Positions 18,068 through 27,698 of a stretch of 64,000 bases of DNA are shown here, in pieces (the first letter of the stretch is position 1; every line of letters begins with the position of its first letter). The notes under the pieces were generated by a model. It worked only from the letters and a program-made list of their open reading frames with translations, did no database searches and had not been told where the DNA came from. The translations under genes and the position numbers were made by a program. This DNA is from Streptomyces sp. P3. GTDB lineage: Bacteria > Actinomycetota > Actinomycetes > Streptomycetales > Streptomycetaceae. The stretch is taken from contig JAFEKX020000001.1 in assembly GCA_016893485.2 (NCBI GenBank), positions 1,054,001 through 1,118,000 on the forward strand, written 5' to 3'.

Positions 18068-18082
18068 TGGCACTGAGTGCCA
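18068..18082. promoter_or_regulatory. TetR operator copy 2 (upstream of the DUF35 gene)
   Basis: TGGCACTGAGTGCCA is a perfect 15-bp palindrome centred on one G, 49 nt after the tetR-like stop and about 100 nt before the DUF35 start. It matches the site before the tetR-like gene, which points to the TetR protein as the common ligand. Confidence 0.7.
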
Positions 18083-18181
18083 TACGCTGAGGCCGTGCAC
18101 GGTGGCACGGGGTACCGCGCACATGCGTGCCCGGCTCGGCCGCGCACGCGGGATTCCGGCCGAGCGCAGGGAGTTGACAGC

Positions 18182-18595
18182 GTGTACCACCACTCAGGAT
18201 TCGCGACCCGTCCGGCAGGCGGCTCCCCGACGGGCGTGCTCGACGCGCACGCCCAGGACAGCGACACCATCCACTTCCAGCGCTGCACCTGGTGCGGAAC
18301 GGCCATGTACCACCGGCTGTTGTGCCCGGTCTGTCAGGGCGGCGACCTGCGCACGGAGCGCAGCGAGGGAACCGGCACGGTCCGCCACTCCACGATCGTG
18401 CACCGCAACACCCCGGCCGCCCGCAATGTGTCGCTGATCGAGATGGCCGAGGGCTTCGTGGTGCGCGGCCGGGTCATCGGCCCGCCCATCGGCATCCACA
18501 GCGGCGACCGCGTCCGGCTGTCGACGGCCAAGGATCCGGTGCGGGGCGAGCCGGTCTTCCAGCTCGTCGACGAGCCGTACCGGGCCTGGCACTGA
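18182..18595 (+). CDS. Zn-ribbon and OB-fold protein (DUF35 / ChsH2-like)
   Basis: 137 residues. The N-terminal rubredoxin-like zinc ribbon is clear in CTWCGTAMYHRLLCPVC (two CxxC pairs), followed by an OB fold (STIVHRNTPAARNVSLIEM, GDRVRLSTAKDPVRGEPVF). In known systems these proteins bind thiolase or acyl-CoA hydratase/dehydrogenase partners in steroid and polyketide CoA metabolism. No such partner is adjacent here. The GTG at 18182 is preceded by GGGAG. Expression is probably controlled through the perfect palindrome 100 nt upstream by the neighbouring TetR protein. Confidence 0.82.
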   Translation: MYHHSGFATRPAGGSPTGVLDAHAQDSDTIHFQRCTWCGTAMYHRLLCPVCQGGDLRTERSEGTGTVRHSTIVHRNTPAARNVSLIEMAEGFVVRGRVIGPPIGIHSGDRVRLSTAKDPVRGEPVFQLVDEPYRAWH

Positions 18596-18790
18596 CCACG
18601 CCGACCTGCCTCGCTCGACGGACTCTCTCCGAACGGCCGTAGCGCGGGCCGGACTTCGAGCCGGCCGACGAAGATCGGACGAATCCTCCTCCACAGGCAA
18701 CCCACAGGCGCTGTCCGCCGTCCTCCGGGGCGCGAGAGGCTCCCGTGATCGACGGGACGCCTGAGCCTGGGGTCAGAGGAGGAGAACACT

Positions 18791-21575
18791 TTGTTCCGTG
18801 CCCGGCGAATATGGGTCACGGCCGCGACGGTGCTCGCGGTGGCGGGAGGGATGTCCGGGTCTGCGCAGGCGGCGCCGGCCTCGGACCCCGGTCCGTTCAC
18901 GGCGACGGCGGCAGCCGACGACGGTACGCTTCCGCCCGGTTGGCGGATCACGGGGAAGGGTTCCGCTCAGCAACTGGTCTGGCGCTCGGGCACCCGGGTG
19001 CCCATGGGCGACGCCCGGGTGGAGTTCCGCGCCGGTGGCCACCTCCTCGGTGTGCCGAGACCGGCGAAGGACGGACACACGTTCCGGCTCGGCCTCGGTG
19101 CCGTTCCGCCGAAGAAGCTGACGGACCTCCAAGTACTGGCCGCAGGGCGCCGGTTGGACGCGGCCGGTGACAACACCGGCTCCGGCGACGGGCGTTCAGG
19201 AGCCGCGGCACAGCCCGCGGCCCCGCTCCCGGCCGGTGCGATCGACCCCGGCAAACCGGGCTCGTACCGTACGACCACGGGCGAGTACGCGCTCAACTCG
19301 GTGAAGCTGCCCGGGTTCCCCACGCCGATCGAGATGCGTGCGGTCGTGGTCGCGCCGAAGGGCGCCACCGGCAAGCGGCCCCTCGCACTGTTCCTGCACG
19401 GCCGCCACTACACCTGCTACAAGCCGGGCACCGAGGACATCACCGGCGACTGGCCCTGCCCCACGGGCCTCAAGTCGGTTCCCAGCTACCGGGGTTACCT
19501 GCGCGACCAGCAACTCCTCGCCTCCCAGGGCTATGTGACGGTGTCGATCTCCGCGAACGGCATCAACGCCCAGGACGCCGACGTCGAGGACGCGGGCGCG
19601 CAGGCCCGTTCCTCGCTGGTCCGGCTGCACCTGGCCCGCTGGGCCGGGTGGTCCGCGCACCCGGCGACGGCCCCGGCGGTCGTCCGGAACGCGCCCCGCG
19701 CCGACCTCTCCCGCGTCCTGCTGGTCGGTCACTCGCGCGGTGGCGAGGGCGTCAACCGGGCGGCGATGGACAGCCTCTACCCCCGCCGGCCGCCCAGGAC
19801 GGCTACCGCGGCCCGGTCCGCTGGAAGATCCGCGGCACCGTCCTCATCGGCCCCACGATCTTCGGCCAGAACCCGGTGGCCGACGTCCCCTCGGCGACGC
19901 TCCTGCCCGGCTGCGACGGTGACGTCTCCGACCTCCAGGGCGAGGTCTACGTCGACGGCACACGCGGGGTCAGCAAGGGCACCGCCCTGCACAGCGCGGT
20001 CTATGTCGAGGGCGCCGACCACAACTTCTTCAACACCGAGTGGACGCCCGGCCAGGCCGAGGCGCCCGCGTCCGACGACTTCTACGACGACCCCGACCAG
20101 CGGGACCCGGTGTGCTCGCCGGGCGCCGCGACCCGGCTGACCGCCGACCAGCAGCACAAGGCCGGCTCCACCTACATCGCCACGGCGGCACGGCTGTTCG
20201 TCGCCGGGGACGACCGCGCCCGCGAGCTGCTCGACGGCTCCGGCCGCCGCGCCCCTCGGCGGACCCGGCGCGGGTCCTCACCCACGCGGTGGGCGCGAAC
20301 CGCGACGGCGGGTTCCTGCCGGACGGCCAAGTCGCCGTCTCCGGCGGCAAGTTGTGCTCCGCTGTCGATCCGGACCCGGCCGTCGCCTGCCTCGGCCCCG
20401 ACACCAAGGGCAGCTCCCCGCACTTCGCGAGCTGGGAGACCTCGAAGGAGGTCGGCCGCCGTGCCGTGGCCCTGCGCTGGTCCGCGGCCGGTTCGAAGGC
20501 GACCGTGCGTCCGAGCAAGCCGGTCTCCCTCGGTGGGGACAAGGATCTCGCCCTGCGCGTGATCGTGCCGCCGAACACCACGGGCACCCGGCTCGACGTG
20601 TCCGTCACCGACACCGCCGGACACCGCGCGACCCTCGGCCGGGTCCGCGTCGACGGCCTGCCCGGCACCGAGCGCACCGCCTCGTACTGGGCCCGCGAGG
20701 TCCGCGTACCCCTGACCGCAGCCACCCGCGCCGGTCTCGACCTGCGGCACGTCAAGTCCCTTGACCTGACCCCGCGTTCACGCTCGGGCCAGGCCTGGCT
20801 GATGGACGCCTGGGGCTGGCGCCCCGGCACGCCGGCGACCGTCCCGGCAGCGCTCCCCCGCGTCGACATCGGCCGGCTCACCGTCAAGGAGGGCGACTCG
20901 GGCGTCAAGACGTACCGCGTTCCCGTCCAGGTCTCCGGCCGGGGCAGCGGTCAGGTCCGGCTCTACGTCGACAACCCGGTCACGAACGTGGACACCTCAC
21001 GGCTGGTGACCGTGCGGCCCGGCAGCGACACCATCGACGTACCGGTGAAGGTGGAGGGCAACACCCGCTTCGACTACGGCGTCCAGCACGACATCTTCGT
21101 GAAGGCGGTGCACGGCGCGGTCGTAGGCGCCCACCGGGGCGGGGTGACCACCGAGAACGACGACCCGATGCCGACGTTCAAGGTCACCCCGGTCGCGGAC
21201 CGGGTCACCGAGGGCCGGCCCCTCCAGTGGAAGGTGACGCTGTCCGCGCCCGCCGACGTGGAGCTGAACCCGTCGTTCGTCGTCCAACCGGTCGCCACGG
21301 GAGCGGAGTTGTCCACCCTGGACGTCGACCCGACCTGGCTCAGCGAGAACTCCGGTGAGGAACCCGCGCCGGAGCGGGCCCTGTCCAAGGTGCCGAGCCT
21401 GTTCCTGTGGACGTCCGTCCCGGCGGGGCAGCTCAGCGGCGAGATCAGCGTGCCCACGATCACGGACCAGGTGACGGAACAGCCCGAGTCCGTACGGTTC
21501 GTGGCCGTGAACGAGAACGGGGACCCGCAGAGCGGCGGACCGGAGCTGACCGGAACGGTGCTCGACGCGTCGTAG
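18791..21575 (+). CDS. Large secreted alpha/beta-hydrolase with C-terminal Calx-beta-like region
   Basis: Restored length is about 928 residues. A Sec signal peptide (VTAATVLAVAGGMSGSAQAA) is followed by an N-terminal beta region, then a hydrolase core. RPLALFLHGRHYTCYKPGTE holds the oxyanion HG motif, and LLVGHSRGGEGVNRAAMDS (about residue 313) is the nucleophile elbow G-x-S-x-G with Ser as nucleophile. EGADHNFFNTEW probably supplies the catalytic His. The C-terminal 200 residues have LTVKEGDSGVKTYRVPVQV and TENDDPMPTFKVTPVADRVT, typical of Calx-beta adhesion modules. The start is TTG after GAGGAGGAG. Indels occur near 19783 (DSLYPPPAAQDGYRGP) and 20257 (GRRAPSADPARVLTHAV). The substrate is unknown; an esterase or lipase of surface polymers is plausible. 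Confidence 0.78.
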
Positions 21576-21618
21576 CGGACAGCCGTGACGGATCGTCCGG
21601 CAGGACGCCGTAGGAAGT

Positions 21619-21652
21619 GAAGGGGTCGCAGCGCGAGAGCTGCGGCCCCTTC
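21619..21652. terminator. Terminator hairpin between convergent genes
   Basis: GAAGGGGTCGCAG (21619-21631) pairs with CTGCGGCCCCTTC (21640-21652): a 13-bp stem with one G-T pair and an 8-nt loop. It lies between the secreted hydrolase stop and the DUF1003 stop, so it can serve both strands. Confidence 0.8.
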
Positions 21653-21682
21653 GTCGTGCCGCCGACCGCATCGCGTCGATGC

Positions 21683-22153
21683 TCAACTGGGCTTCTGTGC
21701 GCCGCCGTTCATCTTGGCGCGGTTCTCGGTCAGGAGTTCCTGGACACGTTGTTCGACGTCGCGGGGGTCGAGGCCGAGGGCGGCGCCGATGTGGGCGGAC
21801 CAGACCTCGGAGCGGAGGTTGGTCTCGAAGTCGAGGTCGGCGCGGACGTTCTCGCGGGTCGCCTGGCGGTTCTGGCTCACCATGACGAAGGTCGACAGGA
21901 AGATCGCCTCCAGGCTGACGATCATCGTGAGCAGCCCGTAGGGGTACGGATCGAAGATCCCGGCCTGCCCGAGGAGTCCTTCGTTGAGGGCGATCCAGAC
22001 GGCGAACCAGAACGCGTGGAGGTAGACGAAGAGCATGGTGCCGGCGAAGGCGGTGATCGCGTCGGCGACCCGGTCCTGGGTACCACGCATCCGGGCGAAG
22101 ACGACGCGCTCCTGCCGCAGCGGCAGGTTGTCCGGGTTCAGCGCGGGGTCCAC
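21683..22153 (-). CDS. DUF1003 membrane protein
   Basis: 156 residues, two predicted membrane helices: FAGTMLFVYLHAFWFAVWIA and LLTMIVSLEAIFLSTFVMVS. The loop between them holds the family motif NEGLLGQAGIFDPYPYG, and SQNRQATRENVRADLDFETN follows the second helix. These features match DUF1003 closely. The soluble C-terminal helix region (HIGAALGLDPRDVEQRVQEL) is probably cytoplasmic. The function of the family is not established. The start is a GTG at 22153. It is followed by the terminator shared with the secreted hydrolase and is probably transcribed alone or from the PPOX gene upstream, 37 nt away. Confidence 0.88.
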   Translation of the reverse strand: MDPALNPDNLPLRQERVVFARMRGTQDRVADAITAFAGTMLFVYLHAFWFAVWIALNEGLLGQAGIFDPYPYGLLTMIVSLEAIFLSTFVMVSQNRQATRENVRADLDFETNLRSEVWSAHIGAALGLDPRDVEQRVQELLTENRAKMNGGAQKPS

Positions 22154-22190
22154 GGGCGCTCCCTGATGTCGTTGGGTGAGGGGATCGCCG

Positions 22191-22577
22191 TCAGGGCGTG
22201 AGGGTCACGCGGATGCCGACGGTGCCGTCGAGCCCGCGGCGCAGCCGGCTGCCGAGGAGCGTGATGCGGCCGGTGAGGCCGTACTTCCGCTTGATGAGGG
22301 CGCGGTAGCGGGCGGTGGTCTCGGCGTCGACGATCTCGGCGGTGCCGGGGACCGGGCCGCCCGTCGGGTTGCCGCGCAGGTCACAGGGGCCGACGAGGAC
22401 ATCGGCGCGGGCCCTGATGCGCTTGACCTTCCACGAGTCGGCGACCGTCCACACGCCGAGGGTGTCGCCGTCGCGCACGACCCATACCGGGGTGGCGACC
22501 GGGGTGCCGTTCTTGCGGTAACTCGTGATCAGCAGGTACTGGCCTGCGCCGAGCCGGTCCAGCGGGGTCTCGTCCAT
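22191..22577 (-). CDS. PPOX-class F420-dependent oxidoreductase, split-barrel fold
   Basis: 128 residues with the split beta-barrel pattern of pyridoxamine-phosphate-oxidase-like proteins: YLLITSYRKNGTPVATPVWV, then DGDTLGVWTVADSWKVKRIRA and RADVLVGPCDLRGNPTGGPV. Actinobacterial members of this subclass use F420 or flavin to reduce quinones or other small molecules; the cofactor here is inferred from the family. I chose the ATG at 22577 (MDETPLDRLGAGQ), 10 nt after the DJ-1/PfpI stop, which suggests one operon on the minus strand. Confidence 0.8.
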   Translation of the reverse strand: MDETPLDRLGAGQYLLITSYRKNGTPVATPVWVVRDGDTLGVWTVADSWKVKRIRARADVLVGPCDLRGNPTGGPVPGTAEIVDAETTARYRALIKRKYGLTGRITLLGSRLRRGLDGTVGIRVTLTP

Positions 22578-22587
22578 GGTCGGCAGT

Positions 22588-23346
22588 CTAAGCACCCGGC
22601 GCGTCCCGCAGCAGATCGAGATACCGGCGGGCGAAAAGGTATGCGTCGCCGGGCCAGCGCGCCGAGAGACAGGTCCCGTCCTGGACGACGAAGGCGTGGG
22701 TGTCGTCGCTCGCGGTGCCGCGCCGGGTCAGCTCCTTGGGGCCGCGCTCGAACTGCGTTCCCGGGTTGTCGAGGGCGGCCCGCACCTCGTCCTCGACGTA
22801 GGCCGGGTAGGTGCGGTAGTAGCGGCCCAGGCGCCAGGCGGTGGTCAAGTAGGCGGTGCGTTCCATGTACTTGGGGAGGCAGGTCGTCCGGCGTCCGGCG
22901 AGCACGCTGCGGCCGGTGTCCGGGTCCTGGGTGCGGGCGAGCACCAGGACGCCGTGGCAGATCGCGCCGACCGGGCGGCCCAGCCTCCAGAACTCCCCTA
23001 CCTTGGCGCTCAGTTCAGGCGATCCCAGGTACTGGCGCATGCCGGGTGCGTGTCCGCCCGGCAGCAACAGCCCGTCGAAGCCGGTGACGTCGAGGTCCGT
23101 CCACGCGGCCGTGGCGCCGAACTCCGGTGCCTGGGTGAGCTGTTGGTAGAACCGCTTGGGTTCGTCCTCGGCGCCGAGCTGTCCGAAGAGGACGCCGGTG
23201 AGCAGCCGGGAGTCCGCGGCGGGCCGGGTCCCGGCGCGCTCGGTCGCGAAGACCACCTCGTGCCCGGCATCCGTGAGGACCCGCCAGGGCACGGCGACCT
23301 CGGTGACGTCGAAGTCGCGGTCCGGGACCGGCATCAGCACGCGCAT
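22588..23346 (-). CDS. DJ-1/PfpI family (type 1 glutamine amidotransferase-like) protein
   Basis: 252 residues. The class I amidotransferase-like fold is shown by LTDAGHEVVFATE (strand and turn), FDGLLLPGGHAPGMRQYLG (the Gly-rich loop) and RPVGAICHGVLVLART, where the Cys in the nucleophile elbow A-I-C-H-G is catalytic and the adjacent His is part of the site. Larger members of this group act as glyoxalase III/deglycase or chaperones; which applies is not visible. The ATG at 23346 gives a good N-terminal strand (MRVLMPVPDRDFDVTEVAVP). It is probably co-transcribed with the PPOX gene, which may suggest a shared role in carbonyl or redox stress. Confidence 0.85.
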   Translation of the reverse strand: MRVLMPVPDRDFDVTEVAVPWRVLTDAGHEVVFATERAGTRPAADSRLLTGVLFGQLGAEDEPKRFYQQLTQAPEFGATAAWTDLDVTGFDGLLLPGGHAPGMRQYLGSPELSAKVGEFWRLGRPVGAICHGVLVLARTQDPDTGRSVLAGRRTTCLPKYMERTAYLTTAWRLGRYYRTYPAYVEDEVRAALDNPGTQFERGPKELTRRGTASDDTHAFVVQDGTCLSARWPGDAYLFARRYLDLLRDAPGA

Positions 23347-23464
23347 GAGGTCATCATGGCAGCCGGGTCGGGTGTCCATGACAGCGCGGGCGCGCAGGGG
23401 ATCCGGTTCGCCGGACGTGTCCTGCGGGATGCTGGTCATGAGGCACGACTGAGGGGGATGTGCG

Positions 23465-24458
23465 ATGACCGGGAATCCTGAGAACGGCGTGGTCATGGAG
23501 ATCGCCTGCGACGAGTCCGGCTCGGACGGCGAGAACCTCACGGGCGGCAACACGGACGTCTTCGCGCACGCCAGTGTGCGGCTGCCCCGGGAAACGGCCG
23601 CGGAGTATGTGCGGGAGATACGGCACCGGATCCGCTCGCCCGCGGAGGAGTACAAGGCGAACCATCTGCTGCGGGAGAAGCACCGGGCGGTGCTGGAGTC
23701 GTTCCTCGGCCCCGCCGGACCGCTGCGGGACGGGAACGCGCATGTGCATCTGACCGAGAAGACGTACTTCGTCGTCGACCGCGCCGTCGACCTGCTGCTC
23801 GGCGGGGCGGGCGGGGGCACCGAGGCGGCCACCCTGTTCCGCGAGGGGCCGCGGACCTTCGGCGAGCGCGGCTGGCGCGACTTCCTGACCGCGTCCAACC
23901 AACTGCTCCGGGTCAGGAACGACGGGGCGCCGACGGTGCCCGCCGACGTCTTCTTCCGCACGGTCGACGCCCTGCGCGACGCGTACGCCGATACGACCTC
24001 GGGAGCGATCGTCGGCCGGCTCGCGGCGGCGCGGTCGCGCGCGGAGTCGTACCGGGAGCGGATGCGGGACTCCCCGTGCTGTTCCCCGTGCTCAATCCGC
24101 TGCTGCCCGCGATCGTCAGCACGGCCCGGTACTGGATCGCCGACGGCCGCGGCGTCCGCCTGGTGCACGACCGGCAGAACATGCTCACGCCCGAGCGCAT
24201 CGCCTGGATCATGGGGCGGCGCCGCTGACCGACGTGGAGCTCGTCGCCGCGCGGTCCGACGCGCGGGTGCAGCTGGCCGACTTCCTCGCCGGCATCGCCC
24301 GCAAGGTCGCCTCCGACGAGCTGAACGGCCATGGCGACCCGGTCCTCACCGCGCTGTTGCGCCCCTACCTCGGGCCGGACTCCGTCTGGGGCGACGCGGG
24401 CAGCGGGCTGCGGCTGGGCACCGCCGGGGTCAACTCGGCCGTGCAGCGGGCCTGTTGA
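23465..24458 (+). CDS. DUF3800 domain protein
   Basis: About 331 residues restored. Near the N-terminus EIACDESGSDGENLTGG carries the D-E-S-G motif that defines DUF3800, and near the C-terminus DARVQLADFLAGIARK carries its second signature (Q-x-A-D-x-x-A-G). Together these suggest an RNase H-like nuclease fold (known of the family), with the two Asp residues as metal ligands. Two indels break it: near 24070 (RDLPVLFPVLNPLLPAIV) and near 24213 (IMGAAPLTDVELVAARS). DUF3800 proteins are often scattered singly or near mobile and defence genes; none of those flank it here. The activity is unproven. Confidence 0.75.
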
Positions 24459-24588
24459 CGGTAAGAACCGAAGCCGGTCTCCCGTCGGGTGAACAGGAGG
24501 GCGCCGGGCCACGTATGGAGGAAGGGCACTCGACGACCGGAGAGCCCCGCGGTGTCGTCACCGCACGATCGGGGTTCGGGAGCCAGGC

Positions 24589-25952
24589 ATGAGGCACGCA
24601 CGACGACGGGTCATCCGGCGAGTTACACGGTTGGCGGCCGTCGGCGGACTCCTGCTGGGAGGCGCCATGGTCACCCAGGCGGCCATGGCCAGCGAGTCCC
24701 CGGCACGTCCGCCGCCACGCTCAGCGCGCCGCAGACACCCGCGGACAAGGGGTCCGCCCTGGTGGCGAAGCTCGGTTCGGCCCGTACGGCGGGCAGTTGG
24801 GTCGACACCGGCGGCCGTACGGTCGTCGCGGTGACCGACGAGAAGACGGCGGCCGAGGTGAAGAAGGCGGGCGCCGAGGCGAAGGTCGTGCCGTACAGCA
24901 TGAACGTGCTGAAGTCGGCGGCCGGCACGCTGAGTTCGGCGCCCAAGGTGCCCGGCACCGCGTGGGCGATGGACTACCGCAACAACAGGGTGCTGGTGGA
25001 GGCGGACAGTTCGGTCTCCACCGCGGGCTGGTCCGCGATGACGAAGGTCGCGAAGGGGATCGGCGCCTCGGTCGAAATGCAGCGCACGCAGGGCAAGTTC
25101 ACCACCCGCATCAACGGCGCGCAGCCGATCCTGTCGACCGGCGGCCGGTGTTCGGCGGGCTTCAACGTGACGAACGGGCAGGACGACTTCATCCTGACGG
25201 CCGGGCACTGCGGGCCGGTCGGATCGATCTGGTTCGCCAACAACCAGGGCGATCAGCAGCTGGGCAAGACGGTCTCCGACAACTTCCCCGGCAGTGACTT
25301 CTCGTTGGTGCAGTACGCGAGCGGTTCGGCGGGGGACGGGGCGGACGTCGTCGCGATCGGCAACGGCAGCGGGGTCACGATCACGGGCCTGGCCGACGCG
25401 GCCGTAGGGGAGAAGGTGTTCCGCAGCGGGAGCACCAGCGGGCTGCACGACGGTGAGGTGACCGCGCTGGACGCGACGGTCAACTACCCCGAGGGCACGG
25501 TCACCGGGCTCATCCAGACCACGGTGTGCGCCGAACCGGGCGACAGCGGCGGCCCGTTGTTCGCCAACGGCATCGCGCTGGGTGTGACCTCGGGCGGCAG
25601 CGGTGACTGCACGGCGGGTGGTACGACGTTCTTCCAGCCGCTGACGAAAGCGCTGTCGGCGCTGAACGTGAAGCTGCTGGTGGCGCCGAAGACGGCCGCC
25701 TCGCCCGCGCCGTCCGCCTCGGCCGCCGGTGCGGCAGCGGCCGGTGCGGCCACGCCCGGGACCTCGGCGCCCGCGACGAACACCACATCGGGTGCGACGA
25801 CGCTGGCGTCCCGGCTGACCGACCCCAGGAACGTGGGCCCGGGTCTGCTGGTGATCGCGGGAAGTCTGATCGCGCTGGTGGCGACGCGCTGGATCCGCGC
25901 GGAGCAGGACCGCAAGGCGTTCCAGCGGCACTACACGACGATGTGGGGCTGA
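24589..25952 (+). CDS. Streptogrisin-like serine protease (S1E) with propeptide and C-terminal membrane anchor
   Basis: About 454 residues. The signal peptide (RLAAVGGLLLGGAMVTQAAM) is followed by an alpha-lytic-protease-type propeptide (about residues 40-185). The protease domain shows the full triad: His in DDFILTAGHCGPVG, Asp in FPGSDFSLVQY and Ser in CAEPGDSGGPLFANG. After it comes a 45-residue Ala/Ser/Thr/Pro linker and a hydrophobic segment (GPGLLVIAGSLIALVATRWI) ending in a basic tail, RAEQDRKAFQRHY. Secreted streptogrisins lack such an anchor, so this enzyme probably stays on the cell surface. An indel near 24705 (ASESPGTSAATLSAPQ) splits signal and propeptide. Confidence 0.88.
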
Positions 25953-26091
25953 TCACTCGGGAGAGGTCAGCGGGGAAGGATGGAAAGGGGTTCAACAGGG
26001 GGTGACGGGGATCGACCGGTCGGCCGAAGGTCACGAGGAAGGCCGGGCGACGGGATCCCAACGACACCTGCGTCGGTCGGCTCGGCGGCCC

Positions 26092-26256
26092 TCAGGCCGC
26101 CGGCGGAGCTGCGGCGGCCCACTCCATCACAAGCCGTCGGTACTCCTCGCGCTGCTCGACGCTCAGTGTCCCGCCCGATCGGAGCCACAGGGCTCTGATC
26201 TCCTCGTTGACCTCGGCTGCCGATCGCTCGGTGGCTGATTCAACACTGGTGGACAT
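26092..26256 (-). CDS. Small hydrophilic protein (54 aa), unknown function
   Basis: A short acidic and helical protein: MSTSVESATERSAAEVNEEI, then RALWLRSGGTLSVEQREEYR and RLVMEWAAAAPPAA. There is no membrane segment or cysteine. Third-position G/C and the helical heptad character support coding, but no clear Shine-Dalgarno precedes the ATG at 26256. It lies alone between the protease and ROK genes, and its promoter would sit in the A/T-richer DNA at 26260-26345. I do not recognise the family. Confidence 0.5.
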   Translation of the reverse strand: MSTSVESATERSAAEVNEEIRALWLRSGGTLSVEQREEYRRLVMEWAAAAPPAA

Positions 26257-26368
26257 GGTGTGAAGCATACGTCGCCGAAGGTGAAGGCGATGTGAGTAAT
26301 CACGAGCTAATCGGACATATCGGACCGTGTTACTGATCACGTCCATCTGTCAAGCCCCGTAACGCAAT

Positions 26369-27528
26369 TCACACCTCGGACACACCCAGCACGAGCACCT
26401 GGATCGCCAACACGGCGGCGCCGCGCGCCCAGTCGTGGAAGTCGGAGACCTTCGTCTCGACGTCGAGCGGGACGGCCAGCGGGTGCCGATGGGCGCGGAG
26501 GGTGTCGTCCACCGTCTTGCCCGCCACGTCCATCAGACCGACGCCCTCTCCGGCGAGCAGGATCTTCTGCGGCAGCACGAAGTTGGCGATCTGGGCGACC
26601 AACGTGCCCAGCGCGCGGGCCGCTTCGTCGATGACGCGGGCGGGCATCGGCTCACCGGCGGCGGCGCGGGCGAGGATCTCCTCGTACGTCAGATCGCGGC
26701 CGGTGGCGGCCTGCACCTGGTAGCGGATGCTGGGGATGGTCAACAGGGAGACGGCGCTGCCCCGTTCACCGGCCGGGGTGAGCGGGCCGTTGGGGTTCAG
26801 GATCCAGTGCCGGCCGAACCCGCGGTCCTCCTCGGCGTACGGCACGCGCCTGCCGCCGAGGACGAGGCCGTAGCCGATGCCCGCGCCGATGGTGAGGACG
26901 ACGAAGCGGTCGAGGCCGCGGCCCGCGCCGAACCAGGTCTCGGCCTCGACGAGCGCGGCCACGTCGTTCTCGACGACGACCGGCAACCCCGTGCGCCGCT
27001 CGACGAGTTCGGCCAGCGGGACGTCGCTCCACTCCAGAAAGGGCGACTCCCCACCACGGCACGGTCCTGGACGAGTCCGCCGACGCCGATGCCCATGCCG
27101 GTGAGCGTGGGGAAGCACGCGGTGAGTTCACCGGCCATCTCGGCCAGTACGTCGGCCACTTGGCCGGGGTCGTGAGTGGTGAGCGGCCGGTCGAGGCGGG
27201 CGACGATCTCGCTCCTGAGGGTGGTGACGACGCCGTAGACCATGTCCTCGGTGAGTTTGAAGCCGAGGAAGGTGCGGGACTCGGCGACCACGTCGAGGGG
27301 CTGTGAGGGGCGGCCCTGGCGGACCTCGGCCGGGCCGCCGCCGTCGGGGACCTCGACCAGCAGGCCGGACTCGATCAGCGGCTTGGTGAGGCGGGTCAGG
27401 CTGCCCGCCGAGAGGTCGAGCCGCCGGGCGAGGTCGGTGCGCGACAGCGGGCCGTGGACGAGCACCTCGATCGCCACCGAGCGTTCACCGGGACTCAGCG
27501 GCTGCCAGCTGGCGGCACGTGTGGTCAT
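26369..27528 (-). CDS. ROK family transcriptional regulator of the second sugar locus
   Basis: About 386 residues. The winged helix is at residues 15-75 (SRTDLARRLDLSAGSLTRLT, then KPLIESGLLVEVPDGGGP). The ASKHA domain includes MGIGVGGLVQDRAVV, LPVVVENDVAALVEAETWFG and FVVLTIGAGIGYGLVLGG. The ROK zinc-cluster Cys motif is not visible, common among regulators that do not phosphorylate sugar. An indel near 27052 (VVGESPFLEWSDVPLAEL, one G missing in a G5 run) splits it. The ATG at 27528 is chosen over an upstream in-frame ATG at 27561, because the protein then starts at MTTRAASW just before the first helix. It is divergent from the permease operon and probably represses it. Confidence 0.88.
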
Positions 27529-27698
27529 GAGCGTCAGACTCCCATAAGCAAGATTTTTCACTCTGGAACTAACACCGTCACTCTATGGCCGGAACAGTGG
27601 CTCGGAAAAGATGTCTGCAGGCCTCTTGACGCAGGGATTCTTCCGCCTCAAAAGTATGTGGCCCGAGGACGAGCCGTCGCAGACAAGGGAGTCTCCAG

